A DNA stretch of 64,000 nt from Permianibacter sp046297695 (lineage in GTDB: Bacteria > Pseudomonadota > Gammaproteobacteria > Enterobacterales > Permianibacteraceae): positions 1-64,000 of the forward strand of contig JBKBHF010000018.1 of the NCBI GenBank assembly GCA_046297695.1. Reading direction: 5' to 3'. Made by a program: the position numbers and the translations under genes. Under the pieces are notes generated by a model. That model did no database searches. It was not told the DNA's origin and saw nothing but the letters and a program-made list of their open reading frames with translations. Below, in pieces: positions 52,072 through 61,570 of this stretch. Within the stretch, counting starts at the first letter, position 1, and every line of letters starts with the position of its first letter.

Positions 52072-53910
52072 ATGAGAACAGGACAGCTCGGCCTCAGTGT
52101 GCGGGAACGAGGAGCTGCGCGCCAGACCCAGGTGCCGCTGAACGTCCGCGCCGTTTCCGCTTGGCTCGACGCCTTGCCCATCGCCAATATCGGCGAGAGC
52201 TCCCGACAGGTGTACCAATTTCTGGTCGACATCAACGGCGCGCCGTTGGACGTCGGTGAACGCCTGAAAATCATGCAAGCGCTGACCAAGGTGGTCGGCC
52301 ACATCACCGACGCGCTGCGCAAGCACTACATCGGCCAATCGGTTTCGCTGAACGAAAAGCAGCGCAAGATCGCCGCGCTCGCCCAGGCCATGCAATCGGA
52401 AATGGCCATCGGTTACAAGACCGTGGTCGAAGACATGCTCGGCGAAGGGCATCAGCGTTACAACGCGCAAGTGCTGGTGCCGGCGCTGTACTACGCCGTG
52501 CATTATCTCAGCCTGGTATTACTGCGCTGTTACCAACTTTATTCGCAGCAACCGGCCCGGCTCTGGAAGGAGCTGCATGCGCTCTATCATTTTGCCGAAC
52601 AAAATGGTCTGCACCGGCAAACCGCCATCAGCGATTACAACGAACTGACCATCGAAGCGGCCTATCTGCGCATCGTTCTGACCGCCTGCGCCAATCCGTA
52701 CCAGCTGCGCCAACGCGAAATCGAGCAGGTGTTCGACGCCGCCGCGACGCTGTCGGCGGAAGCGCTGCTGCAGCCATACAGTCCCGGCAAGGATCTGTTC
52801 TATCTCGATCTCGACAGTGATCTCGGCCCGCAAAGCCACAGCCTGAACCAACACAAACCGGGGCCACATTGCCGCAACGTCCGGCTCGATGCCGTGCTCG
52901 CCAAGGTACAGGACGATCTGCGCAGCACCAGCGGCCTGATGCTCGGCGTAGCCAAGAATCCGGTGCAGCAACTGGGCGCCACCTTGCTGCGCCATCTGGT
53001 GCGCGCCTACGGCAACATGGCATCGCGGTCGTTTTCCCGCACCGCGGCCAGCGGCACCATCCGGGTCGCAATCGGACTGTCGGCCAGCCATTATCTGCTG
53101 GCGGGCGAAGACCGGCAGAAGCCATCAGCGGCCATGCCGCACGAAGGCCACGACCTGCAAGCGCTGGAAGGCAGCCTGCGCAATGCCACGTTGGTCGATG
53201 ATGATCGCCAACACAGCCGCATCCTGCCCGGCAGTAAAAAGCCGGTTGGCGGCCCGACCGACCCGTGGGAAAAGCTGTACCGGGTCAAGGAAGGTTGGGA
53301 TGCCAGTCACAAGCCGGCCGAGGTCAGCGCGACAAGCCCGCGCAACTTCACCGAAAATGCCAACGTCAGTTACGAGTTCCAGATCGCCGCGATGATCAAC
53401 ATCAGTCCCGGCGGCTACTGTCTGGGTCTGCGCGGCAACGTACCGGTACAAACCCAGACCGGCGAAATCGTCGGCCTGATGGAACAGGACGAGCAGGGCG
53501 AACTGCACTGGAATATCGGCACCATCCGCTGGATGAAACGGATTCCGGACGGCGCCCTGCATCTCGGCATCCAGTTGATCGCGCCCAACGCCCGTCCGGT
53601 ACTGACCCAGGTGCGCAACAGCCAGAGCAGCGGCACCGCCTACCAGCGCGGTCTGCTGTTGCCGGCATTGAAAGGCATCGGCCAGCCCGCCACCTTGATC
53701 ACCGCACCGCTGCCGTATGCGGTGAAACAGAAAGTCCGGATCAAGGATGGGGACAAGGTGTACGATGTGCAGCTCACCAAGCAGGCCGCGGCCAGCGCCT
53801 CGTACCGGCAGTTCCATTTCAGTGATGCCCTGAGCGGTCGCGACCCGGTCGATAACAGTAACAAAGCCAGTGACGGCGACAATTTTGATTCGGTGTGGGA
53901 GTTGCTCTGA
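52072..53910 (+). CDS. PilZ-type protein upstream of fimX
   Basis: 612-residue cytoplasmic protein. Residues 1-330 are helical and of unknown fold (RQVYQFLVDINGAPLDVGERL, SEMAIGYKTVVEDML). The C-terminal third contains a PilZ-like signature (about residue 440, AAMINISPGGYCLGL, the N-x-S-x-x-G half of the c-di-GMP motif), while the RxxxR half is not obvious. From memory P. aeruginosa has a similar gene (PA4958) directly before fimX. The linkage to fimX (54 bases) supports a role in type IV pilus or c-di-GMP control. c-di-GMP binding is uncertain without the arginines. Confidence 0.8.
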   Translation: MRTGQLGLSVRERGAARQTQVPLNVRAVSAWLDALPIANIGESSRQVYQFLVDINGAPLDVGERLKIMQALTKVVGHITDALRKHYIGQSVSLNEKQRKIAALAQAMQSEMAIGYKTVVEDMLGEGHQRYNAQVLVPALYYAVHYLSLVLLRCYQLYSQQPARLWKELHALYHFAEQNGLHRQTAISDYNELTIEAAYLRIVLTACANPYQLRQREIEQVFDAAATLSAEALLQPYSPGKDLFYLDLDSDLGPQSHSLNQHKPGPHCRNVRLDAVLAKVQDDLRSTSGLMLGVAKNPVQQLGATLLRHLVRAYGNMASRSFSRTAASGTIRVAIGLSASHYLLAGEDRQKPSAAMPHEGHDLQALEGSLRNATLVDDDRQHSRILPGSKKPVGGPTDPWEKLYRVKEGWDASHKPAEVSATSPRNFTENANVSYEFQIAAMINISPGGYCLGLRGNVPVQTQTGEIVGLMEQDEQGELHWNIGTIRWMKRIPDGALHLGIQLIAPNARPVLTQVRNSQSSGTAYQRGLLLPALKGIGQPATLITAPLPYAVKQKVRIKDGDKVYDVQLTKQAAASASYRQFHFSDALSGRDPVDNSNKASDGDNFDSVWELL

Positions 53911-53964
53911 CGCCATTCGCTGGCCACCAGCCTCCCGCCCGGACCCAACCAGAGCAAGTCGGGC

Positions 53965-56040
53965 ATGTCGAACAAGATCCGTACCATTCATCTGCTGTTG
54001 CTCGATCCGTCATCGAATGACGCCGAGCACACCACCACCTTGCTGCGCAACAACGGCTTCGCCGTGCGCGCCACCCAGATCGTCACCGAAGACGAGCTGA
54101 AAGCGGCGCTGGAAAAACAAGCCTGGGACATGCTGATCGCCAAACCCGCGGCCGGCGACTTCACCGTCGAGAAAGCCCTGCGCATCATCGAACATTACAA
54201 CCGCGACACCCCGATCGTGCTGCTGACCGATGCCTACAGCAGCGAGCTATTGGTTGAAATGCTGCGGCTCGGCATCAAGGATGTGGTGCCGGTCAATGAA
54301 GAAGAGCGGGTACGGCTGGTGGTTGGTCGCGAGCTGCTCAACGTCGAGGACAGACGCCGGCGCAAGCAAGCCGAAGCCAGCTTGCGGGAAACCGAAAAAC
54401 GTTGCGACCTGCTGCTGGCCTCGTCACGCGACGCCATTGCCTACATTCACGACGGCATGCACATCTACGCCAACAAGGCCTACACCGAACTGTTCGGCTA
54501 TGAAGATCCGGACGATCTGGCGTCGATGCCGATCATGGACATGATCACCGACGAGTACCACGATCAGTTCAAGAGCTTCCTGCGCGAGTACGCGACCAAC
54601 GCCGACATCACCGAATTCCATTTCAAAGGCCTGCACGCCGATGGCGAAACCTTCGATGCCGTGCTGACGCTGTCAGCCGCAAAATACGATGGCGAAGAGT
54701 GCACCCAGGTGCTGATCCGCCGCGACGCCGACAGCGCCGTGCTCGAACAAAAACTGAAGGAATTGTCGGCGGTCGATTCGCTGACCGGCCTGTACAACCG
54801 CCAGCACCTGGTCGAAAAACTGGCACTGGCCAGCGACCGCGCCAGCAAGCAGGAAGGCATGAGCGCGCTGGTGTTGATGGAGCTGGATCAGTTCAACAAC
54901 ATCAAGTCGCGGTTCGGTCTCACCGGCACCGATCACCTGATGCGCGATTGCGCCGATTTCCTGCGCCGCAAACTCGACGAGGACATTCTGCTGGCCCGCA
55001 TCGGCGACGACGGCTTTGCCGCGCTGGCCTCGGTCGCCAACCCGGATGCCGGTCGCGTACTCGGCGAACGGCTGGCACGCGAATTTGCCGCCCATCTGTT
55101 CGAAATTGAAGGCCACACGGTCAAGACCACGTTATCGGTTGGCGTCATGCCGATTGGCGAGAACGCGCCGGACCCGGAACAACTGATCGGCAACGCCCAC
55201 GCCGTGCTGGTGATGGTCAAACAAAAAGGCGGCAACGGTTGCAAGATGTTCAACCCGAGCCTGCTCAATGCCGGCGATGCCGACAAGCACGTCCTGCTCG
55301 CCGTGCAGGAAGCGCTGGATACCGGCCGCGCCTATCTGCAGTTCCAGCCGATCATCAAGATGCACGGCAAGCCCGGCGCCTACTACTCGGTGTTGTTGCG
55401 CATCAAGGACGAGAAAGGCAATCACGTCAGTCCGGAACAGGCGTTCCCGGTGGCGGAACAGGCCGGCATTGCCTCGAAACTCGATCGCTGGGTGATCACC
55501 GAAGCGATGCGGACGCTGGCCGCGCACAAAGGCAAGGATCAACCGAAACTGTTCGTCCAGTTGTCCGGCGCAGCCTTGATGGAAGAATCATTGCCGAGCT
55601 TCATTGGCCAGAACCTGCGGGTCAACCGGCTCGAGCCGAACGCCATCGTGTTCCAGATCAACGAGCACGATGCCAACGAGCATCTGAAGCGCTGCCTGAC
55701 TTTCCTGCAAGGGTTGAAAAAAGTCGGCGGCCTCGCCTGTCTGGCCGGCTATGGCAGCACCGATCACAGCGAGCAATTGCTCAAGGATCTGATCGTCGAT
55801 TTTGTCCGCTTCGACGGCAAGTTCGCGCCGATTCTGGCGACTAACCAGGAAGCGCTCGGCACCGTCAAGCGCCTGCTCGAGCTGGCCAAGGATGCCAACA
55901 AGCTGGCCATTGTTCCGCGCGTCGAAGACGCCGGCTGTATCGCCACGCTGTACCCGCTCGATGTCGATTACGTGCAGGGCTTCTTCCTGCAACCGCCGAT
56001 GGAAAAACTGGATTTCGATTTCAGCGCCAGCGAGTTCTGA
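53965..56040 (+). CDS. fimX: FimX-type c-di-GMP effector (REC-PAS-GGDEF-EAL)
   Basis: 691 residues, close to P. aeruginosa FimX (691, from memory). A degenerate receiver (1-125) precedes PAS (about 140-260, YANKAYTELFGYEDPDDLASM), a degenerate GGDEF (about 270-430) in which the active motif reads RIGDDGF, and a degenerate EAL (about 440-691) reading YYSVLLR where active enzymes have ExLxR. The C-terminal VDYVQGFFLQPPM is intact. Neither output is likely to be catalytic; FimX-type EAL domains bind c-di-GMP with high affinity. In pseudomonads and xanthomonads FimX controls type IV pilus assembly. Follows the PilZ-type gene. Confidence 0.92.
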   Translation: MSNKIRTIHLLLLDPSSNDAEHTTTLLRNNGFAVRATQIVTEDELKAALEKQAWDMLIAKPAAGDFTVEKALRIIEHYNRDTPIVLLTDAYSSELLVEMLRLGIKDVVPVNEEERVRLVVGRELLNVEDRRRRKQAEASLRETEKRCDLLLASSRDAIAYIHDGMHIYANKAYTELFGYEDPDDLASMPIMDMITDEYHDQFKSFLREYATNADITEFHFKGLHADGETFDAVLTLSAAKYDGEECTQVLIRRDADSAVLEQKLKELSAVDSLTGLYNRQHLVEKLALASDRASKQEGMSALVLMELDQFNNIKSRFGLTGTDHLMRDCADFLRRKLDEDILLARIGDDGFAALASVANPDAGRVLGERLAREFAAHLFEIEGHTVKTTLSVGVMPIGENAPDPEQLIGNAHAVLVMVKQKGGNGCKMFNPSLLNAGDADKHVLLAVQEALDTGRAYLQFQPIIKMHGKPGAYYSVLLRIKDEKGNHVSPEQAFPVAEQAGIASKLDRWVITEAMRTLAAHKGKDQPKLFVQLSGAALMEESLPSFIGQNLRVNRLEPNAIVFQINEHDANEHLKRCLTFLQGLKKVGGLACLAGYGSTDHSEQLLKDLIVDFVRFDGKFAPILATNQEALGTVKRLLELAKDANKLAIVPRVEDAGCIATLYPLDVDYVQGFFLQPPMEKLDFDFSASEF

Positions 56041-56064
56041 TCGCATATCGAACGTTGCTCACCC

Positions 56065-56090
56065 GCGGCTGGTATTGACACGCCAGCCGC
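56065..56090. other. Hairpin between fimX and serB
   Basis: 8-bp inverted repeat GCGGCTGG / CCAGCCGC with a 10-base loop in the 170-base gap between convergent fimX and serB. No T-run of note follows, so it is at most a weak terminator. Confidence 0.45.
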
Positions 56091-56210
56091 ACGCTCCCTT
56101 CGATTGCCTTGTTCTCATGGCGCCATCACAGCGCGACCATATCGCCAGACGAAAAATCGTCAGCGGATTCTTCCGTCACTGCTGGCTCGCATCTGTTGCG
56201 CACCGCCAGT

Positions 56211-57185
56211 TTAACCCACCTCCGGCAGCAGACTTTGCTGCAACGTCGCGAGCGCGCGCATGTCGCTGACATCGAGCGCCAGGTGTGCGGCCTGCCGCAG
56301 TTTCGGTTTGGCCCGGAACGCCACGCCCAACCCGGCGGCCTGCAGCATCAGCAAATCGTTGGCACCATCACCCACGGCCCAGATCGCTTCGCTTGGCAAT
56401 TGATAGTGCGTCGCCAGCTCAGTCAGCGTTCTGGCTTTGACTTGCGCATTGACGATTTCGCCCTGCACGGCGCCAGTCAGCGCCTGGCCATCGTCAAGCA
56501 GGGTATTGGCGCGGACGTAATCGAACTGCAATTGCTGACCGATGTGGCGGGCAAACGGCAGGAAGCCGCCGGAAACCAGGCCCAGTTTGACGCCTTGCGC
56601 ACGGGCAAAGGCAGCAAACTCCGGCACGCCGGGATTGCATTGCAGTCGGCGTTTGACCGTCTCGACCGCGGCCAGCGACAAGCCTTTCAAGGTGGCCACC
56701 CGGCGCAGCAAGGAGCCATTGAAATCCAGTTCGCCACGCATCGCCGCCTCAGTGATCGCCGCCACTTCTTCGCCACTGCCGGCCTCCTTGGCGAGCTCGT
56801 CGATCACTTCCATGGTGATCAGCGTCGAATCCATATCGAACAGCACCAGCTGCGCCGGCAGCGACCGCGGCAGCACGCCGATATCGATGCCGATCCGTTC
56901 CGCCAGCTGGCGGCACCATGCGACTGAGGGCAGCGCCGTAATGGCCAATCGCAGCAAATCGTGTTCATGCCAGCGGCCGGCACGCAGCACCCGCACCGGC
57001 TGACCGTCCTGACTCAGCTGCTGCGCCAACGCCTGCAATGCCGCATCGGAAATGGCCGGCGCCACCAGCACCAGTTCGCCGGCACCGACCTGCCCGGCAT
57101 AGGCGACACCGGGCAGCGGCAACGGCGCATGCGGCCGACTCACCAGCAACGGCTGGATGGCAACAGCGGGAGCCGAATTCGACAT
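56211..57185 (-). CDS. serB: Phosphoserine phosphatase
   Basis: 324-residue HAD-family enzyme for the last step of serine biosynthesis. ATG at 57185 follows AAGGAG. An N-terminal ACT-like/accessory domain of about 110 residues is followed by the HAD core: nucleophile in LVLFDMDSTLI, Ser motif in GLVSGGF, lysine in AQVKARTL and acidic motif VGDGANDLLM. The upstream open frame is not coding. Serine-sensing N-terminal domains occur in many SerB proteins. The gene lies between fimX and the cyclase, as in pseudomonads. Confidence 0.94.
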   Translation of the reverse strand: MSNSAPAVAIQPLLVSRPHAPLPLPGVAYAGQVGAGELVLVAPAISDAALQALAQQLSQDGQPVRVLRAGRWHEHDLLRLAITALPSVAWCRQLAERIGIDIGVLPRSLPAQLVLFDMDSTLITMEVIDELAKEAGSGEEVAAITEAAMRGELDFNGSLLRRVATLKGLSLAAVETVKRRLQCNPGVPEFAAFARAQGVKLGLVSGGFLPFARHIGQQLQFDYVRANTLLDDGQALTGAVQGEIVNAQVKARTLTELATHYQLPSEAIWAVGDGANDLLMLQAAGLGVAFRAKPKLRQAAHLALDVSDMRALATLQQSLLPEVG

Positions 57186-57408
57186 GAACACTCCTTCAAA
57201 CCACTGCACACAGGACAAGCGCACAGATAGCCAAGCGCACACCCGGCCACTTGCACAAAAAACAGCCGCCAGCACAATGCCGCGTCGGCGCTTGGCGCAC
57301 TCACCTAGAAGCTGGCACACTTGGCCGGCCTGTTGTGCCGACAGGCGCCTGTTATTTCGACAGGATGTTGCGACCGGCCCTGCGGGGCGACGAGTTTACC
57401 CCAAGCGT

Positions 57409-58869
57409 ATGCCACAGCCCCGACAACGTTATTTGCCTGCCCAAACGGTCGAACCGACACCGGTGCTGACCTTGGCGCACAAGCTGGCGTTTGCCATCGG
57501 CGGCCTGATGGCGCTGATGCTGGCAGCAACCTGGGGACTCATCAGCACCACTGTCGAAGATCTGCTCGCCGACCACGCATTCGCTTACGGCCGCCATCTG
57601 GCCGAACTGTCCGCCGGCTCCGCCGCCGAACCCTTGCTTGCCGAAGACAAACTGCAGCTCGGCGTATTGCTGAACACCTTTGGCGATGACCCGTACATCG
57701 TCAACGCCGGCGTCTACGACCGCTACGGCCGCGTGCTCGCCAGCACGGCGCCGCTGCCGGCGTTGCCGGTCGCCCAGCTGGAATCGCTGACCCAGACCAA
57801 CAGCCTGCCGGAACGCGCCAGCCGCACCATCATCCTGGCCGAGCCGGTGCGGTTTCAGGAAGTGAAAGCCGGTTATTTGCTGCTGACGCTGGATCGGGAA
57901 ATTCTCGAGCAACCGCTGCAGAAGAGTTTGCGCAAGATCGGCATCACCAGTGCGCTGATGATCACGCTGGCGATGATCGGTGCCTACCTGCTCGGCAAGA
58001 AACTGGCGCAACCAATCGACCGGCTGGCGCTGGCCACCCGCGCGCTGCGCGAAGGCCGGTTTGAACTGCTGATCAACGAGCGCCGTGACGATGAGATCGG
58101 CACCATCATCGGCGCGCTGAACGACATGGCGCAGAATCTGCAAAAACGTGTGCAAACGGAGAAAACCCTGACCCGGTTCGTGTCCTCGGCCGTTGCCAAC
58201 CGGTTGATGCAAACCGAAGGCGGCGTCATGGCCGGCCAGCATGTGGTCGCCACCGTGGTGTTTGTCGACATGGTCGGTTTCACCGCGCTGAGTGAAAAAT
58301 TGCCGGCCCAGCGCGTCGCCCAGTTGCTCAATTACTATTTCACGCTGGTCAACCGCGTCGCCAAGCTGTACCAGGGTAACGTCGACAAGTATATCGGGGA
58401 CGGTGCCATGCTGGTGTTCGGCGCGCCGCAGACCGACACCGAGCACTGCTTCCATGCGCTGTGCTTTGCCGAGCTGCTGATGCAGCTGATCGAACGCACC
58501 AACCAGCGTCGACCGTCCTGGCTGCCGCCGATCAGTTTCCGGCTCGGCATGCACACCGGCGACATGATTGCCGGCAGCATGGGCTCGGAAGATCGCATGC
58601 AGTACACCGTGGTTGGCGACTCGGTCAATCTGGCGGCACGACTCTGTTCGGTCAGCAAGGCCGGCCAGATCATCCTCAGCGAGGAAGTGCTGAACCAGCC
58701 GGACATCCGCAACCGGGTTGCCGTCGAACCGCAAGGCAGTGTTCAGCTGAAAGGCAAATCACTGGAAACTTTCTGCTATCGTTTGCACGCGCTGCATTCG
58801 CCGTTCCAGCAATTGATCGACCGGCAAGTTCAGCATCTGCACGAACAACTGCCGGCGCTGCCTGAATGA
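57409..58869 (+). CDS. Membrane class III nucleotidyl cyclase (HAMP)
   Basis: 486-residue membrane protein: two transmembrane helices (about 24-46 and 178-200) around a periplasmic domain, a HAMP linker (LAQPIDRLALATRALREG) and a class III cyclase domain (about 260-470). Metal-binding aspartates are in VVFVDMVGFTALSEK and DKYIGDGAMLVFG; the lysine before YIGDGAM and the DSVNLAARL segment favour ATP as substrate, so adenylate cyclase is likely. Start at 57409 gives MPQPRQRYLPAQ; its ribosome binding site is weak. The lipoprotein gene overlaps its stop (ATGA). Confidence 0.88.
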   Translation: MPQPRQRYLPAQTVEPTPVLTLAHKLAFAIGGLMALMLAATWGLISTTVEDLLADHAFAYGRHLAELSAGSAAEPLLAEDKLQLGVLLNTFGDDPYIVNAGVYDRYGRVLASTAPLPALPVAQLESLTQTNSLPERASRTIILAEPVRFQEVKAGYLLLTLDREILEQPLQKSLRKIGITSALMITLAMIGAYLLGKKLAQPIDRLALATRALREGRFELLINERRDDEIGTIIGALNDMAQNLQKRVQTEKTLTRFVSSAVANRLMQTEGGVMAGQHVVATVVFVDMVGFTALSEKLPAQRVAQLLNYYFTLVNRVAKLYQGNVDKYIGDGAMLVFGAPQTDTEHCFHALCFAELLMQLIERTNQRRPSWLPPISFRLGMHTGDMIAGSMGSEDRMQYTVVGDSVNLAARLCSVSKAGQIILSEEVLNQPDIRNRVAVEPQGSVQLKGKSLETFCYRLHALHSPFQQLIDRQVQHLHEQLPALPE

Positions 58870-59930
58870 GCTCACGACTGCTGTTACTTTGCCTGGTCCT
58901 GCTGCCGTTGGCCGGCTGCGGTCTGATGCCGGCGCGAGTCAGCGACGACCCAGGTCCTGCCAGCGAAACCAAAGCCGATTTGAGCGCCGAACTGCAGGCC
59001 GCTGAAACCGCGCTGGCAGAAACGCCGCAAGACAGCGTATTGAAAGAAAAAGTGGCGGCGCTGCGCAAACAGGTCAAAAGCCTCGAATCCGAAACCCTGG
59101 CCAAGGCCGAGAAGCTCTGGGCCGGTCAGCAGCCGGGCGCTGCCCTGCACGAACTCGATCAAGCGCTGCAGAACTTGCCCGCCAGCTCCGCCCTGCAGCG
59201 GCGACGCACCTATTACGCCGAGCTGCTGGAGCGCCGGCTGGAATTGCCGCGCGCCGAACAAAAGCTGGTGCGCGGCCGTTATGTCGCCGACTCACTGCGG
59301 GTGGAACGGCAGATCGCCAAGCTGGCGCCGGGCAGCAACAGCGCCACCCTGGCAGCACTGGAGCTGGAGCGCAAAGCGCTGGCGGAAGAAGTGCAGGCTA
59401 TCGGCAACAACGCGCTCGAGCGCCGGTTGTTTGGCTTTGCCCGCTGGGCGTTCAACATCGCCGGCGATCTGGGTGCGCCCGACGCGGCCAAACGCCTGGC
59501 CGAAGTCAACCAGCGCGAAAAGCAGAAAACCAGGAAAACCGCACCGGTCGAGCCGGAGCCGGAACTGTCGGAGCAACAGGTGCTGGAAAGCCGGCTCGCG
59601 GCGCTGAAGACGCAACTGGAGGAAGCCCTCAGCAAGCGCGACGGCCTGCGCGCCCGCAAGGTACTGACCGAGTTGCAGCAGCTGTTCCCGACCGAACCCA
59701 GCCTCGGCCAGTATCAGCAACGGCTGAAACCGCTGGTGCAAGAGCAGGCCAATAGCCTTGAGGCTGAAGGCAACCGCCGTTACCGTGACGGCGATATCGC
59801 CGCTGCGCTCGCGGCCTGGAAGCAGGCACTGGCACTGGCCCCGGATCACAAGGAATTGCCGGGCCAGATCGCCCGGGCGGAAAAGGTGCAGGCCAACCTG
59901 AACAGCCTGCGCAACCAGAACAGCCGCTGA
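58866..59930 (+). CDS. TPR-like lipoprotein
   Basis: 354-residue lipoprotein with signal SSRLLLLCLVLLPLAGC, the cysteine at position 18 being the likely lipidation site. The rest is helical and Ala/Glu/Gln/Leu-rich, with coiled-coil character (about 35-120) and tetratricopeptide-like helices near the C-terminus (EGNRRYRDGDIAAALAAWKQALALAPDHKELP). A basic and proline-containing linker lies at about 215-240. Its ATG overlaps the cyclase stop, so it is expected to be made with the cyclase and may be its periplasmic or envelope partner. No specific family name. Confidence 0.82.
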   Translation: MSSRLLLLCLVLLPLAGCGLMPARVSDDPGPASETKADLSAELQAAETALAETPQDSVLKEKVAALRKQVKSLESETLAKAEKLWAGQQPGAALHELDQALQNLPASSALQRRRTYYAELLERRLELPRAEQKLVRGRYVADSLRVERQIAKLAPGSNSATLAALELERKALAEEVQAIGNNALERRLFGFARWAFNIAGDLGAPDAAKRLAEVNQREKQKTRKTAPVEPEPELSEQQVLESRLAALKTQLEEALSKRDGLRARKVLTELQQLFPTEPSLGQYQQRLKPLVQEQANSLEAEGNRRYRDGDIAAALAAWKQALALAPDHKELPGQIARAEKVQANLNSLRNQNSR

Positions 59931-60003
59931 TTCGGACGGCAATGGGCAGAACGCGCCATCTGCGACTACCATTAGTCGGTCACTGTCACCAACGGGAACC
60001 CGA

Positions 60004-61371
60004 ATGCGCCGTTCTCTCCGCCGCTCGCGTTGGCGCCATGGTCTGGTGCTGGCCGCCGTCAGCGCCGCCCTGCAGACCGCAACCGTCTGGGCCGACAATG
60101 CCCTTGAGCGCATGCAACTTGCCGATGGCGTGGTGCTGCTGAACGGGGTCGGGGTCGCCAAACAGCTCAACGAAGAGCTCTACGTCGTCACCCTGTACGC
60201 CACCCGGCCCAGCCGCGAGCCATTGGAATTGCTCGACGCCCGGCAGCGGCGGCGGTTGCAGGTCCGCATCGTCGCCGACCGCATGTATCCGAGCGGCGTC
60301 GCCCGCCATTTCCGGGATCTGGTGTCACTGAACAACCCGCGCGACGAGCTCGGCCGCGAAGCGAAAAACCTGAACCGCTTCTATGGCCTGTTCCAGCAGG
60401 GCTTGATGCGCGGCGACGAGCTGGTGCTCGACAACATTCCTGGCAAAGGCCTGCTGGTCAGCATCAACGGCCAGAAAGTTGCCGAGTTCAGCAGCCCGAT
60501 GCTGTTCGATCTGCTGCTGCGCTGTTTCATCGGCGACAAACCGCCAACCTTGCAGTTCCGTTCCGCCCTGCTCGGCGATCAAGACAGCGCTACGCGCGCG
60601 GCCACGCTCGCCCGCTTCGCCGCACTGCAGCCGCAGGAAGAGCGGCTGCTGGCTTACGCCAACGTCAAACTGCCCGAGCGCGAAGCCGACGAACCGGTTG
60701 CCGGCGAACCGGCCAAGCCGGAACCGAGCCGGGCCGAGCTCGCCAGAACCGAGCCGGTCAAAGCCGAGCCGGCCAAAACCGAAGCCGCGCGCGCGCAGCC
60801 GGCGACGGTCAAAACCGATACCGGCAAAGCCGTCGCCAGCAAACCGGAAACCAGCAAGAGCGACCCCGTCGCGATAACCAAACCAGCAGCGAAAACTGAA
60901 CCGGCGGCCCCGGCACAACCTGCTGACGAGCCGATCGACAAACCGGTTAGCAAGCCGCCGACCACCGTGGCCGACAACGGCATTGCCCCGGGCGCGGCGA
61001 CGGCGCCGGTGCAAGCGCCGGCGCAGAAGCAACTCAGCGCCGACGAAATCAGCGCGCTGTTGCAACGTTACGAAAGCCAGTTGCGCGATCGCCTGCTCGC
61101 CGCTCTGGAATATCCGCGCCGCGACATGAAGCGCAAATACGGCATCACCCAGATGGCGCGCCAGAAAGGCAAAGTCGTGCTGCGCCTGCATCTCGATATC
61201 GGCGGTGACATCAACGCGGCCTGGCTGCAAGAACGGACCAACGAGCCCATTTTGGACAACACCGCGCTGGCACTGGTCGACAAGCTGGCGCCGTTCCCGC
61301 CACTGCCGAAAGAACTGCCGGAAAGCGCCTACGAATTCTACGTCACGCTGGAATTCGACCCCGACCGTTAA
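60004..61371 (+). CDS. Chalcone isomerase-like / TonB C-terminal fusion
   Basis: 455-residue secreted protein. Signal peptide about 1-31 (ends ...TATVWADN). Residues 33-190 are a chalcone isomerase-like domain (LLNGVGVAKQLNEELYVVTLYA, then DRMYPSGVARHFRD). Residues about 220-340 are a Lys/Pro/Ala/Thr linker built of EP-x-KAEPAK-type units, like TonB's periplasm-spanning segment. Residues about 350-455 are a TonB C-terminal domain (LAALEYPRRDMKRKYG, GKVVLRLHLDIGGDI, YEFYVTLEFDPDR). There is no transmembrane anchor other than the signal. ExbB/ExbD are not nearby. The role is not known; the domain pairing is unusual. Confidence 0.88.
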   Translation: MRRSLRRSRWRHGLVLAAVSAALQTATVWADNALERMQLADGVVLLNGVGVAKQLNEELYVVTLYATRPSREPLELLDARQRRRLQVRIVADRMYPSGVARHFRDLVSLNNPRDELGREAKNLNRFYGLFQQGLMRGDELVLDNIPGKGLLVSINGQKVAEFSSPMLFDLLLRCFIGDKPPTLQFRSALLGDQDSATRAATLARFAALQPQEERLLAYANVKLPEREADEPVAGEPAKPEPSRAELARTEPVKAEPAKTEAARAQPATVKTDTGKAVASKPETSKSDPVAITKPAAKTEPAAPAQPADEPIDKPVSKPPTTVADNGIAPGAATAPVQAPAQKQLSADEISALLQRYESQLRDRLLAALEYPRRDMKRKYGITQMARQKGKVVLRLHLDIGGDINAAWLQERTNEPILDNTALALVDKLAPFPPLPKELPESAYEFYVTLEFDPDR

Positions 61372-61570
61372 GCCATATGCCCGCAGCCGTTGTCCGCGTT
61401 GGCGCACAACGGCTGCCGTTTCTGCCGCTGGTCACTGCCTCAGCCTCCTGTCAGGCTCCTTACCCATCACCGCGGCTGCGGTGATCGTCCGCCGTGTCCC
61501 TACAAGCCACGGTCGTGCGTCTGGACCGCTCTCGCGCATCTGGACTTGATCTCGACAGAAGGAACCCGTC

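Noticed and set aside
56065..56090. Strong terminator after fimX
   Set aside because: The hairpin is sound but no T-run follows, so it is listed only as a hairpin.
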